64,000 nucleotides of DNA from Chrysaora quinquecirrha. Taxonomy: Eukaryota > Cnidaria > Scyphozoa > Semaeostomeae > Pelagiidae. The DNA is taken from NCBI GenBank assembly GCA_014526335.1, contig JACTAT010000013.1:4966182-5030181 (forward strand). Direction: 5' to 3'. How positions within the stretch are numbered: the first letter of the stretch is position 1; every line of letters starts with the position of its first letter. The notes beneath the pieces are model-generated. The model was not told where the DNA came from and did not search any database. It worked only from the letters and a program-made list of their open reading frames with translations. The position numbers and the translations under genes are program-made. Positions 35,301 through 45,106 of this stretch are shown in pieces.

Positions 35301-38300
35301 GTGGGCTATACACAGAACCCTGCGTTCCCATCTCCTCTTTTGAGAAACCGGTACATTCATAACAACTATGATGAATCTTCTACAAAGAAAATTCTAAAGA
35401 TTTATACAGACTATTTGAGGACTAGCAGAAGAAATTGAATCAAAACTATCATCAGTCTGAGACATCAAGAAGCCATTTAAAAAATAGCCTTTGGAAGAAG
35501 GTTGATGTTTTTCATAAAGAAAGGTTCTATTCAGCATTCATGAAGATTTTGTTTTATTTTTGTTCGCTAGTTTTTGATTAAAAGAGTGATATTTTCAAAA
35601 ACACACAATTCATTTACCTTTTACTTTGCATTCCTTTATCTTGGATTTCACTTACACTCGGACTTTGTGATGAGTTCGTATCAGAAAATGAAGGTGATAT
35701 CGACCGTGATGACGAAGAAGGTGTCTGGTGGTAAAGAAGATTTTTCATCAAATATCAATAACTGTTAGTTTTTTTTACAAAACAAAAAAGCACTTATAGC
35801 CGCATGATAGCTATACTTATAGCTCTGGTTTTCAGGGCGTTCCTTTCGTTCAGTTCACAAAGTAAGAGATCCGTGGTTGAGAAAATGTCCGCACTACAAA
35901 ACCGCGAAAACCGAGGTTATTGAATAGACTTGCTTCCCAAGTCCCTAACTTTCGCTCACATTGAATTGAATTGATGTTGTTGTTGTTCGCTTCAGTCTGT
36001 TAGTTTAAGCGTCTAGCAATTCAATCCAATAGACCATTTCAACTAAAGGCCTCGTTTTCAAAAATATTGAAAATTAGGTCATAGAGAAATTTCGACTTCA
36101 GATTCGAATTAAGCACCTTCGTTTCAGTATTGAGGCAAATTTTTACGCTCCTAGTTCTTACGATGTTGATTCTATAGCGATTAAAAGTTTGAAAATTTAT
36201 AAGGGTTTTGACCGTTTAAAATGACTGAGGGTGTAAAATTTCACCCCCAGCGATTTTTCACGGTCAAACCCTTTATAGATTTTCAAACTTTTAACACCTA
36301 TAAAATCAATATCTTAAAGACTAGAAGCATAAAACTTTGCCTGAACACTAAAAAGAAGGTGCTGAATTCGAATCTGAAGTCGAAATTTCTCTATGACCTA
36401 GTTTTCAACTTTTTTGAAAACGAGGCCCTTAGTTGAAATGTTCTATAGCGATAACTACGACTCGTGTAGTAAGTCTAGTTATTGAATACCGTATTTCCTG
36501 AAATAGGCGCCCACCCTCGAATAAGCGCCCCTTTGGATTGAACTGCCCATCAGGTTGGGCCCAGACACTCCTTTGATAGTGTATGTGCAAGCCCCTGATG
36601 GAAGGAATTAAGAGAATCACTTCGCTAGTTGCTGCAAAATTAAGTTTTCGTTTTCGGAACGTGAGTTTATTTCTAAATTTGCAAATAATTGCTCGTCTTT
36701 GAGACTGACTTTTAAATAAGCGCTCAGGGCTCTTAATGGAAGCCAAAACCTACACCACCGCAAGCATAGTAAACCACCACAAGTAGTGATTATCCACCAC
36801 AGTACGTCAAAACTGCCACCACCGCAAGCATAGTAAACCACCACAGTGGTGATTATTCACCACAGTAAGCCAAAACTGCCACCACCGCAAGCATAGTAAA
36901 CCACCACAAGTAGTGATTATCCACCACAGTACGCCAAAACTGCCACCACCGCAAGCATAGTAAACCACCACAACTAGTGATTATCCACCACAGTAAGCCA
37001 AAACTACCACCACCGCAAGCATATTAAACCACCACAGTAGTGATTATCCACTACAGTACGCCAAAACTGCCACCACCGCAAGCATATTAAACCACCACAG
37101 TAGTGATTATCCACCACAGTACGCCAAAACTGCCACCAACGCAAGCATAGTAAACCACCACAAGTAGTGATTATCCACCACAGTACGCCAAAACTGCCAC
37201 CACCGCAAGCATAGTAAACCACCACAAGTAGTGATTATCCACCACAGTACGCAGAAACTACCACCACAGTATGCAATTAGTACCACCACAGTAGTGATTA
37301 TCCACCACAGTAGTGATTATAGATTCGCTAGCGTGAGGTTTAAAGATATATTATCTTAAGGATTAACACTAAGATGTCTATCCCTCGAAAAAAAGATCCA
37401 ATTTTGATAATTTCAACTAAAGAGTTACTATCAGCTTTTCTTATTGCCTTATAACCAACAAGTTGAGACATCAGGAATTTGAGACAGAAAATCATCTAAG
37501 CATTTCTTGAACACATCTCGCGATACCCCAAACAAGTCCCTACGATGTTTAGGTAGTAGGTTGAACAGCTTTAGACCCTGGATACACAAATTTCCTTCTA
37601 TTAGTCAACATATCTTATGTTGTCCAACAATGCTGAACGTGAATGTTAAACGTACAAAAATAGATCCTGTTTTAGCTATGGAGTTTTCAACAAAAATGGT
37701 ATGATGTGGTGTGGCAATGACTGTTTCAAGCCTTTATTGTTTCCCTCACATGTCGAGGAAGAAGGCACTTGAAGTTTCTTATTCTCACTTCTGAAATTTG
37801 GATGCCTTTGTACTCACAAACCCTACGTCTTTGCCAGGTATTCCAAAACAAGTTCTTAACATTAATCAGAATAACAAAACTAGAAGACACAGAAATTAAA
37901 AGGCTTCACTCACAGCTGATAATACGGGTCTTTCATATTGAATAGTTCCTGTCCATATATGCCAGTAGTAAACCTCGTTTCCATCTCGCACTTCCTGCCA
38001 CCCTTCTGGAAGTTCATCAGATATCAATGCTTCGGCTTTTCGCATCAACTCGCTCATGTCTTCATATGAGTTTCCAACTGAAAAAGACACTCTTCGTTAA
38101 TACATAGAGATAGAACAGGGGCTCAGTCTATCTGATGCCCTGCAGCCCTGCAGCACATACAGCACTAAAGTCAAAACCGCTAGAAACACAGTACTATTGG
38201 TATGTTTTTCGCCGAAGACTGACGCGATTTACTGATATCAGCATGACGTTTCAAAAAACTTACTTTCAAAATGTTGACCGCTTGGTCACATTGAAAAACA

Positions 38301-41300
38301 TTGGCTTTTTGCCTTCGACAACATTAAATATTATCGCTTTTTTTCAAAATTGGAGACTCTTATTTTGTAACATCTCAGAAGTACTAGTTTCTCGTTTCTT
38401 AGAAAAATGAATATAGCTAGATACGAAAGGCCTTGGGGATTATGTTGAAGAGTTACCTGAATCCTGGCTTTCTTTTGATGTCGATGCAGTATCCTCTAAT
38501 GAACTCTCAGCACTGGATTGCCCACTTCTCGTACTATTGTTTTCAACAGAGGACACAGCGGACTTGTCATCTTTTTGCGTCGGTGAGAAAACCGTCGAGA
38601 TAGTTTCGTGTGATTTCATTCTGCGATGTTTCTTCTTGAACGATCGTTTTTCCGGGGAATTCAAGGCAGCACCATTGGTCAAATCAGTATTCAGATCACG
38701 TGACTTGATATGCAAATCCCCCGAAAGATTCCTGCGATGTCCTTTCGTTCGTTTCTCGTTTTGAGGTTCACCGATAACTGCATACGAGGAAGTTCAGTTC
38801 TTCATTCGAACGATAATTCTTTTCATCAGATAACAAAGCGTCTCTCGTTCTTGGCGGCAATGGGGGAAGTTCATGAACCAGCAAGGCAGGAGCTGATTTC
38901 TTCCTACGAGCTGGAAAATAAGAAATATCACGAGTTATTTTACGCGTTTTTATGAGCAATCAGTTCATAAACCAAGGGGAGGGTAGTGACCACATGTAGA
39001 CTTACTATACAAGTCTCTAGTTTGCGCTCCCCTACTTTTGATTCGTCACTCCACACTGAGCGATTGTAGAAAACAACAACAACAACATCGAGCAAAGAAG
39101 CAGGACTTATGTAGTGAGTCTACATCATATCTTCACATAAAGGTGCGTATTAGACTTACTACACAAGCACAAGTCACACTACTTCCCTCGATATTGTTGT
39201 TGCTGTTTTCTAGGATCGTTTCAGTGTAGAGTGACAAATCAAAATAAGAGAATTGCAAATTTTCACCAAAAGTATGGGATGTCTGGTTAAGAATACTAGA
39301 CCCAAAAAGTTGCTTCAAGCAAAAATTCGTACCCAAAAACATGGCACGCACACCCAAGTGTCAAAATGTGGTCCCTAATCCCTGGGTTCAGTAAGTGGTC
39401 ACTAGACCTGTTACAAAAGGCGAGCCTCAAACAGTTCTCAGTAGTTCTAACAAAAAGGTGTGTTTCGACAAGCGTGATTTCTCTAGTAGAAGTCAAAATC
39501 AGCTAGACCTTTCTCACTTCACACACATATCCTCACTTTTAGGCCGTGTCCACACGTATAAGGATACTTTTGGAACCACAAAAACCTTAATGTTTTCTGA
39601 ATGTTATGAAAAAAGCCTTATGGCAAAACGTATTGAATAAAAAAGAATTACTGTGTTAATAATCTTAGGTTAAATTGACTTGCTAGAATAATGGACTTAT
39701 GGCTTAAAATTGTGAAGAACAACGTCTGGCCAGAAATTTGGAAATACAATTCCAAAATCTAATGAATTTGAAATAGCTACAATAAAAAAATCTGAGAAAA
39801 TGTGTTTCTAAAAATAGAACAGATGGGTAATATTACTTGGAAATCTTATATAGCCTTTACTGAAAATCCAACTGCTTTTTAGTGAAAATCCCAAATGCAA
39901 CGTTTCGTGCATATAGTGCGTATTTGGGTATATAGATGGTGTGGCGAATGTTCAAGTCCTTCGGTTCACGATCGGTAGGTCGTTGGTTTGGATCTCGTCC
40001 GGACTACTTTAAACAAGCCTACACTGAACTCAGCTGTCCATCCTTCCGATGTCGGTAAATGAGTACTCAGAGTATTCGTTCTAGAATATGCAGTCTGGGG
40101 GCACAAGTTGCAGGTCCAAATCAGCGTTATAGCTGTAATTAATTATCCCCGACCTGCGTTAAAAATATAGATTTCTTGCTTGCTTGCTGCTTGCTTGCCT
40201 TTAAGACATTTTTTAAACATATCTCTTGATTGGCAATTCTCGCGAGCAAAACTCTGGCAAAGCTTGTCAGTTGTTTGATGAATAACATACACCAAACTGA
40301 TGTCAAACGAAAAAAATTCGCAAATCAAAACAAGTAAAACAGCAAGCCAAACAAAGGCCAAACAGTGTTGGACTGGAAATAAAACCTCACCTCGAAATCG
40401 TGGTCTGAAGCTACTGGTCCGTAGTATGACCGAACAGCAATAAAACAAAGTTTGTAGTTGTAATTATAATAACTCTCACAAAATCCTGCAATAGTATTCT
40501 GCACAGAAAGCAACAACTTTGAGTCGTGAATCTTCCACTGCAGGTTACAAGTGCGAATTCTTATCTTTTAACCAAATGATTAACTTTGTTATGAGAATCG
40601 ATCAAAAATTAGTGAAGCGAGGTCAGACATCAAGCTATCCAGCTTAGGACGAATTCAATTTTATGTTGATTTTATAGATTTAGGACAACGCCTATCGGAA
40701 CTCGCATCCACAATATATTTGGCTAATTCTACTTGTTTCTGCACAGATGTCAGCTGATTTATCTTCTACCAGAATGCTAATCAGAATCCGCTGTTCTGTA
40801 CACACATGCAGCATTCTTTTCAATGATTTCATTAAAATTTGCTATCAAAACAACCAACCGAAATTCTTCGCTTCTTTGTTACGTCATCGATAACAGAAGA
40901 TTTAGCAGGTACTGTGGGGACTTAAACTGAAATCTCATTTCATATGATAACTTATGCAGCAGCAGCACCGCTTTTAAATAGTGAACAGCTTGTGGATGGG
41001 TATGAAACAAATTTATTTACATTTCGCTTCGCTATTTTTCTTAATTTCTTTGAAGAGAAAGAGACTTGAAACGGTTGCACAGGTAACTGATGTGACGTCA
41101 TTTTCCTAATGAACTAAAGTTGCCGCTCGTTAGTTTACTACTAGCCTAGGGCTACTCAGTCGACTTTACATTTCACCCCTGGTCTTGATGCATATAGCAT
41201 GTTGCAGGGTGCAGCCACACACGGCGCTCATGTCACACGACCAGGTACCCATTTATACACCTGACTAAAGAGAGGCACTTTTATGTTAACGCATGTCCAA

Positions 41301-44300
41301 GGTTGTTATCTCTGCAGTCACAATTTGAAAGACCGTCGCTCGAACCCAAGATCCTTCCAGGCATCATCATATAGGTTACGGGCATTCCCCATACATGCAA
41401 GAACATTTGCATTATCCTCCTGATATGTCAGGGGTATGCAAGTAATTCTGGAAAAAAACGCCTTACTCTGCAAACCAATGTGACGTCATTTTGCAAATGA
41501 AAAGATACTGACAAACAATACAGTTCCAAGTCACCTAGCCATCATCAAATAAGTTGCAGGGCTTTCTTCTTTAAGTTTGTTCATATAGCAGGGCTTATAA
41601 GAGAGGAGAACTTACTTAAAAATTGTTTCTTAAAAAGTTTCTTTATACTAATAGAAATTTCGAAAATTTCGTGAAATAAGAGTTTTAATGTGAACGTTCT
41701 CATGAAAGGTTTTAGTGTTCTTTGAAGTCAAAATTAGAAAATTTGTATTGACCCAAGTATGATAGTAAGTATTACTACAGTATCAAGTATAAATAATTAT
41801 TGACCCAAGTATGATAGTTTTGGAGATTATTTTTACGTAAACATTACAAAATGCACATCAGAAAACAGAATGCTGCATTTAAAGCGGGAATAGTTTCTTA
41901 GTTTTTTCATACTTCTTAGACGATATAGAAGAGTTTCTTGATTTGTAGAAAAAGACATATATAGTTTCATATAGTTGGTCTCTCATAAAAATATAAGTGT
42001 ACTTCATTTAGCTTGTTCGACAAACACAAAAATTTCAATAGAAATAAGAAGGAAACATGAATTTAAAAACCGATCAATAATTATAAGCACGACTCACCAG
42101 CAAACGGCTTGGGCACAGGTGGGGGAGCCCCTTTTCTGCTCTCAGGAATATCGACAAAAAACTTTGAGTTTCCAACTTTTGAAACATCTTGTTTGATTTG
42201 GTTGTTTGGAACTTCGTTTTCGGCGTTTCCAGTAGCAGAGCTTGAGATAATTTCAGTATTTTCAACATTTTGTTGACAGGGTTGTGCTTCGGGAGAAACG
42301 TCATCAGATGGGTTGATTATACCCTTTTGCGATCGTTTTTTCTTTTTACTAAAATCGACAACAGCATATAGCTGACTTAAGTCTTTTTCGTTAGGCCTTG
42401 TATCGGCAGGATCATCGTAAATCTCAAATCTCGGCTCTTCAGGTTCATCGGTCCTTTTATCACTATTATATCGCTGTGGCAATTTCGGTGCATATCCTGC
42501 ATCACTGCCGTTACGATTTCGCGAAGCATCGAAACCGGTGCCGATTTCGATTTCGGCATACGGATCGTCATCAGTCGCTACAGGTGCATGAGTCGTAATT
42601 TCGTCTTCCCACTGAAAATCTTCGTTATTTAAATCATCGGATAAAAGTTCTGTTTCTCGAAGGTCGTCGTTCGCCGGACCAGCGGTAACTCCATCGTCTG
42701 TTACTATCGCCGGCCTAAATTCGATCGAGGCGTAACTATAATTAGCATTCCGCTCTTGATTAGTTGTTCGAAATGACGACGGAAGCCTTGGACAAGGGAC
42801 AGGAGCCCTTCGAGAGGACCCAGAATGTTTTTTCTGACTGATAACACGTTCTGACATATTCTCACGTATGTATTTTCGCTCTTTTGATGTCAACTCACTG
42901 TAATCATCAGCAATAGTTTCTGTATCAAAATACAAAGAATTTGAGCTTTCCAGCTTGGTAAACAGGTCTGAGTTCTCCAACCATTTTGATACAGAATCTA
43001 AAACACAATAATCTAATATGAAATCAAATTATCTAAAGGAAAGAAGACGACAAACATCTAAACAGATGACATATCAGGCAAATATTTACGCACATCTTCA
43101 AATAAATTATGACTTCGGTAAACTTGATAAGTGAAGAAACGGATAAAAGTGCATCCATTCAAACTCAATTTTTAGCAAATTTGCCTTTGACCTATTAAGT
43201 TCGAGGGGTTCGGAGCTGAAAGTTTCTGCTAAATAGCTACACCTGTTTTCCTTATAAGAACTTCTTCATAATAACCTCCATAAGAATCACTCGTTCCAAA
43301 AAGATATCCCAAAAAAATCCCCAAAAAGGCATTTTAAAAATTTGAATGGACATATTAAGAAACTTTTTGTACTGGGAGGGTTCTTTTGTTTCCAAAGCCG
43401 GAACTTCACCAAGGAAATTCTTCGCGCAAGATAAGGGAGAACCAAGCGAAAGATTTATTCTCTACTCATGCCAAATACACCATGTTCTGTTCGTCGGCTC
43501 GTCGGAGCGAATGAAGAAGACTAGGAAATAGTGGAACCTGTATTAACGGACATTCGGACAGCTCTGTAAAGCGGACACCTCCGTACAACGGACAATTAAA
43601 TTTTCTCACAGGTGTGGAATTTCGACTGTTTATTGCTTCAAATGAACATATGAAGAAGAACAACAAGGAAATTTCATTACCTCTGTTTCTTACATTTTCG
43701 TTGAATTCTGAACTCCTCTGCTTAGTGGGACATTCCTGTGGAAAGAAGAGAATTTAATGAATATACATTGCCTCTTATAATCACTATATACCCTAGCATT
43801 AATATCGCTTCGATAACTGAAGCACAATGATGTGCTGTTGACTATATAAGATAGCAGCTAATGAGTGGGTTAAATTGGCGATTTCTTCCCCGTCCTAAAG
43901 TGGCATAAAAATCATGTACGATAATGCCACACTTAATTTCCATTTCAAAATTTATAGCTTGCAACTTTTTCTTCAACAGGCACAGCTGATAGATGCTCAG
44001 ATGACTGCAGTGGATCGAGACTCGATTAGGCTCGAGACTGCGAAACAAGTGGTAGCAAAAGTGTCGCCAAAAGTCATATGAGAATGCGGCAACCTTTGCA
44101 CAAAGTAGAAACGAATTCGTTGCGAAAAAATAGATTTCGAGGCAAATCAAAAAATGCGACAATTGGCACACTCTAGAAAAGGTCTGCTGGTTAAGTGGCT
44201 GATTGACTAAGGGGATGCCTTCGTCTCTTGATATAACGGTCATAGGCCATCCATCCTCCCGGGCTCGGTAAATTTACGATACCTTTGGTCTTTACTCTCA

Positions 44301-45106
44301 AACAATGCTGTCAAAACTCTAGAATATCTATCTGGAAAGAGGTAAAAAGCAGCATTTCCACATATGCTCCGCAGAGCTGTACAGGGTACAGATGCCTATA
44401 ACCCATAATCTGCATTACTTTTAATCTAATAGCTTCCAAATTGCTTGCTTGCCGCTATCTTTTAACAGCAGTGCTAAATTAATGTGTTTTACTAAGAAAC
44501 CGCTTAATAAGTTGGGATTACATAAATGTTAAGCAACTTGAGGGTTAAGCGAAGAATCTGTAAGCAACCATACGGATAAGTTGCTTTTGTTAGTTAAACT
44601 TTTTAAGTTCAAATCGTTTTGTTTTTACATAAATTTTAATCTTGCCAATTTGAACTACCGTAGCAGGAAAAGCGCCGAATTTTGATGTCTTTAACAACAA
44701 AAGCACTAAGTGCTAAGAGAAAGAGCTAAGACAGTGTTAAATAACCCATAACCAACTCTTAGGACTGAAGTCTCAGATACTGTAAGCAGCTTTGAGGGCG
44801 TCGAGGGCTGGCTCTAAGTCAAGAAAATTGGTAAAAAAAAACGGTATATTGCAACATTTAACCAAAGCTAGACCTAAACATTGCAATATTTCGATGCAAT
44901 TATAAACTCAAGCGATTACAGTGGTAATCTGAAAGATCTGACGATAAAACATAACAGAATACTTGTCAAATATTTCTTCCTCTCGAATCTCGTACCTCGT
45001 CATGATAAACAGTGTTACAATTTCCACAAAAGAAATAATCGCATAAAATGCAATAAAAAGATGCTTCCTTTTTCTTGCAAATGCCACATTTATTACGTCT
45101 TGCCAT
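23383..45106 (-). CDS. APBB1: Fe65/APBB-like adaptor with zinc motif, WW and three PTB domains (20 exons)
   Basis: Exons: 45106-44996, 43735-43681, 42997-42098, 38910-38457, 38077-37914, 35724-35618, 34528-34489, 33260-33105, 32534-32407, 32027-31810, 29992-29900, 29320-29205, 27665-27598, 27442-27334, 26543-26436, 26311-26243, 25556-25419, 25161-25025, 24239-24164, 23427-23383. This gives about 1,090 residues. Fe65 proteins are cytosolic and nuclear adaptors whose WW and two PTB domains bind proline-rich partners, LRP and the APP tail. The WW exon and PTB1 and PTB2 match that layout well, e.g. VWGVGKEDQRDFAYIARDP and RVRFISFLGVAKDE. Extra here are a Cys-rich first exon, a long Tyr/Pro-rich exon, and a C-terminal third PTB reached by a GC-AG intron after 26243. 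If that intron is retained, translation stops at 26234-26236, giving an ordinary two-PTB Fe65. Exon 4 contains a frame change (see findings). All other phases agree. Confidence 0.85.
23536..23815 (+). repeat. SINE copy, plus orientation
   Basis: GTGGCGCACTTGTTAGCGTA resembles a tRNA-type A-box region, followed by a conserved body (GTATAAATGGGCACCTAGTC and GTAAAGTCTAAAGTCGATTG). A copy in the opposite orientation is at 41125-41370. Confidence 0.55.
24578..24969. mobile_element. MITE of the GGCCCTGGCCAAACG family, TTA duplication
   Basis: It begins GGCCCTGGACAAGTGAACTG and ends CAGTTGATTTGCCGGGGCC, with TTA at 24575-24577 and 24970-24972. The interior repeats CTGAACATT-type words. It lies in the Fe65-like intron between exons 18 and 19. 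Confidence 0.65.
27041..27175. repeat. MITE-like repeat, GGGGCATTTCACTC termini
   Basis: The left end GAGGGGCATTTCACTC and right end GGAGTGAATTGCCCTC are inverted. The interior has GGCGTACGAGACTTC and AAAACAATAGGACTTTC. Other copies: 47503-47612, 48880-49010, 60290-60378 and 62053-62182. Confidence 0.6.
28015..28075. repeat. Interspersed repeat fragment, inverted copy of 6261-6330
   Basis: GTATTAGACATGATAGTCAC through CAAGCCTTTGATATTTAGTT is the reverse complement of the copies at 6261-6330 and 23931-23998. Confidence 0.55.
29510..29875. repeat. Dispersed repeat, second copy at 63590-63975
   Basis: Shared words in the same order include TTTTTGGACCTCTTTTGA, TGTGTGCAAAGCTGGAA and GTGAAACATTTGATA, then TTCCTGATTGT or TTCTTGATTGT. 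Simpler relatives built on AAGTTTCTTA and GGTTTCTTATAA occur near 34000-34350 and 41600-41950. The class is unknown. Confidence 0.6.
30108..30452. repeat. Two adjacent small fold-back repeats
   Basis: At 30281-30451, GCAGCCTTCTGTAACTGCGG is matched by the complementary CTGCAGTTACAGTAAAGGCTGC. At 30108-30222 a diverged pair uses the same theme (TTTACTGTGGGGGAGGGAG with CTCTCCCCGCAGTAA). They lie in the Fe65-like intron between exons 10 and 11. Confidence 0.55.
31226..31800. repeat. TTGA/CTGA microsatellite
   Basis: This is a long imperfect tetranucleotide array of ATTGATTGACTGATTG type, with two longer duplicated blocks (GAATGCTTGAATGATTTG type). It ends directly beside the donor side of Fe65-like exon 10 (31810). 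Confidence 0.9.
31810..33260 (-). other. PTB1 of the Fe65-like protein
   Basis: Exons 8-10 encode FPVHSMGWTDVEEDLMSSNV, TWGEGKDIKLILEGESLKLV, RVWGVGKEDQRDFAYIARDP, then HKCHMFRCHGNVSGRSIANT and CNRVLEEKRRAKEK. The GKDI and VWGVG strands and the CHMFRC strand are typical of Fe65 PTB1. Phases 0, 2 and 1 agree with the neighbours. Confidence 0.87.
32645..33050. mobile_element. MITE of the GGCCCTGGCCAAACG family
   Basis: It starts GGCCCTAGCCAAACGGTCAA and ends CGATCGTTTCGTCATGGAC, with TTA on the left and TAA on the right. The interior has the family words AACATTTGAAATTTGCTTG. It lies in the intron between Fe65-like exons 8 and 9. Confidence 0.6.
33335..33425. repeat. Tigger/pogo-like terminal fragment
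   Basis: The segment CATGCTCGATTATCCGAACA with TCGGATAAACGAGCAC has the internal symmetry seen at the ends of pogo/Tigger elements. No transposase is adjacent. Confidence 0.45.
36490..36745. repeat. Repeat copy (CCTCGAATAAGCGCCCC family)
   Basis: ACCGTATTTCCTGAAATAGG, CCTCGAATAAGCGCCCC and TTGCTGCAAAATTAAG occur in the same order as in the copy at 62601-62790. It is related to the TA-flanked MITE at 3058-3440. Confidence 0.6.
36754..37345. repeat. CCACCACAGTAGTGATTAT minisatellite with a TIR end
   Basis: At least eight units of about 60-65 bp are built from ACCACCGCAAGCATAGTAAA and CCACCACA(A)GTAGTGATTATC. The right end, TAGATTCGCTAGCGTG, is the terminal motif of the element at 165-514. The left terminus is not recognisable. 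It sits in the intron between Fe65-like exons 5 and 6. Confidence 0.8.
37914..38077 (-). other. WW domain exon of the Fe65-like protein
   Basis: Exon 5 encodes LPEGWQEVRDGNEVYYWHIW, then TGTIQYERP. The first signature Trp, the YYWHI strand (Fe65 has YYWHI too) and the final Pro are kept. The second signature Trp is Tyr (QYERP instead of QWEPP), a variant that can still bind proline ligands in other WW domains. Confidence 0.88.
39040..39243. repeat. Fold-back repeat with about 56-bp arms
   Basis: TTTTGATTCGTCACTCCACA through AACAACAACAACATCGAG is matched in reverse complement by CTCGATATTGTTGTTGC through GTGTAGAGTGACAAATCA. The spacer contains GACTTACTACACAAG-type words. It lies between Fe65-like exons 3 and 4. 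Confidence 0.65.
39925..40200. repeat. SINE-like repeat with CTTGCTTGC tail
   Basis: A tRNA-like start (TGTGGCGAATGTTCAAGTCC, GGTTTGGATCTCGTCC) is followed by CTGTCCATCCTTCCGATGTC and a tail of CTTGCTTGCTGCTTGC. A relative at 44230-44460 shares CCATCCATCCTCCCGGGC, TCGGTAAA and the CTTGCTTGC tail. Confidence 0.45.
41125..41370 (-). repeat. SINE copy, minus orientation (pair of 23536-23815)
   Basis: ACTACTAGCCTAGGGCTACT through GTACCCATTTATACACCTGA is the reverse complement of the plus copy. It lies about 17 kb away in the same gene, so the pair could fold together in the pre-mRNA. Confidence 0.55.
42098..42997 (-). other. Tyrosine- and proline-rich scaffold exon of the Fe65-like gene
   Basis: This 900-nt exon (phase 1 on both sides) encodes an acidic, apparently disordered segment. 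It has three similar tyrosine motifs, YASIEF, YAEIEI and YAVVDF, each a YxxI/V site in an acidic setting of the type bound by SH2 domains. It also has proline motifs APVPCPRLP, APKLPQR and PPPVPKP suited to SH3 or WW partners. Exon 4 adds ELPPLPPRTR. Vertebrate Fe65 N-termini are acidic but, as far as I know, lack this Tyr motif series. Confidence 0.7.
43535..43607. repeat. Mariner/Tigger-like terminal fragment
   Basis: GTGGAACCTGTATTAACGGA and CATTCGGACAGCTCTG with CGTACAACGGACAATTAA resemble the ends of pogo-type elements. Only one end is seen. Confidence 0.45.
44230..44460. repeat. SINE-like repeat, relative of 39925-40200
   Basis: It shares CCATCCATCCTCCCGGGC, TCGGTAAA and CTAGAATATC, and ends near a CTTGCTTGC tail. 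Confidence 0.4.
44996..45106 (-). other. First coding exon of the Fe65-like gene: B-box-like zinc motif
   Basis: Starting at ATG 45104-45106, this 37-codon exon encodes CGICKKKEASFYCILCDYFF and CGNCNTVYHDE. Cysteines at 7, 10, 19, 22, 27 and 30, with His 35 and Cys 39 from the next exon, follow the spacing of a B-box zinc finger. The donor at 44995 and the next acceptor are both phase 0. The start is chosen because it is the first ATG in frame before the Cys cluster. An additional upstream non-coding exon is possible. Linkage to the Fe65 exons rests on phase and strand only. Confidence 0.62.

Noticed and set aside
36754..37345. Regular direct repeats that could look like a CRISPR array
   Set aside because: Animal genome, no uniform spacer and repeat lengths, units vary internally, and the family is dispersed with TIR ends.
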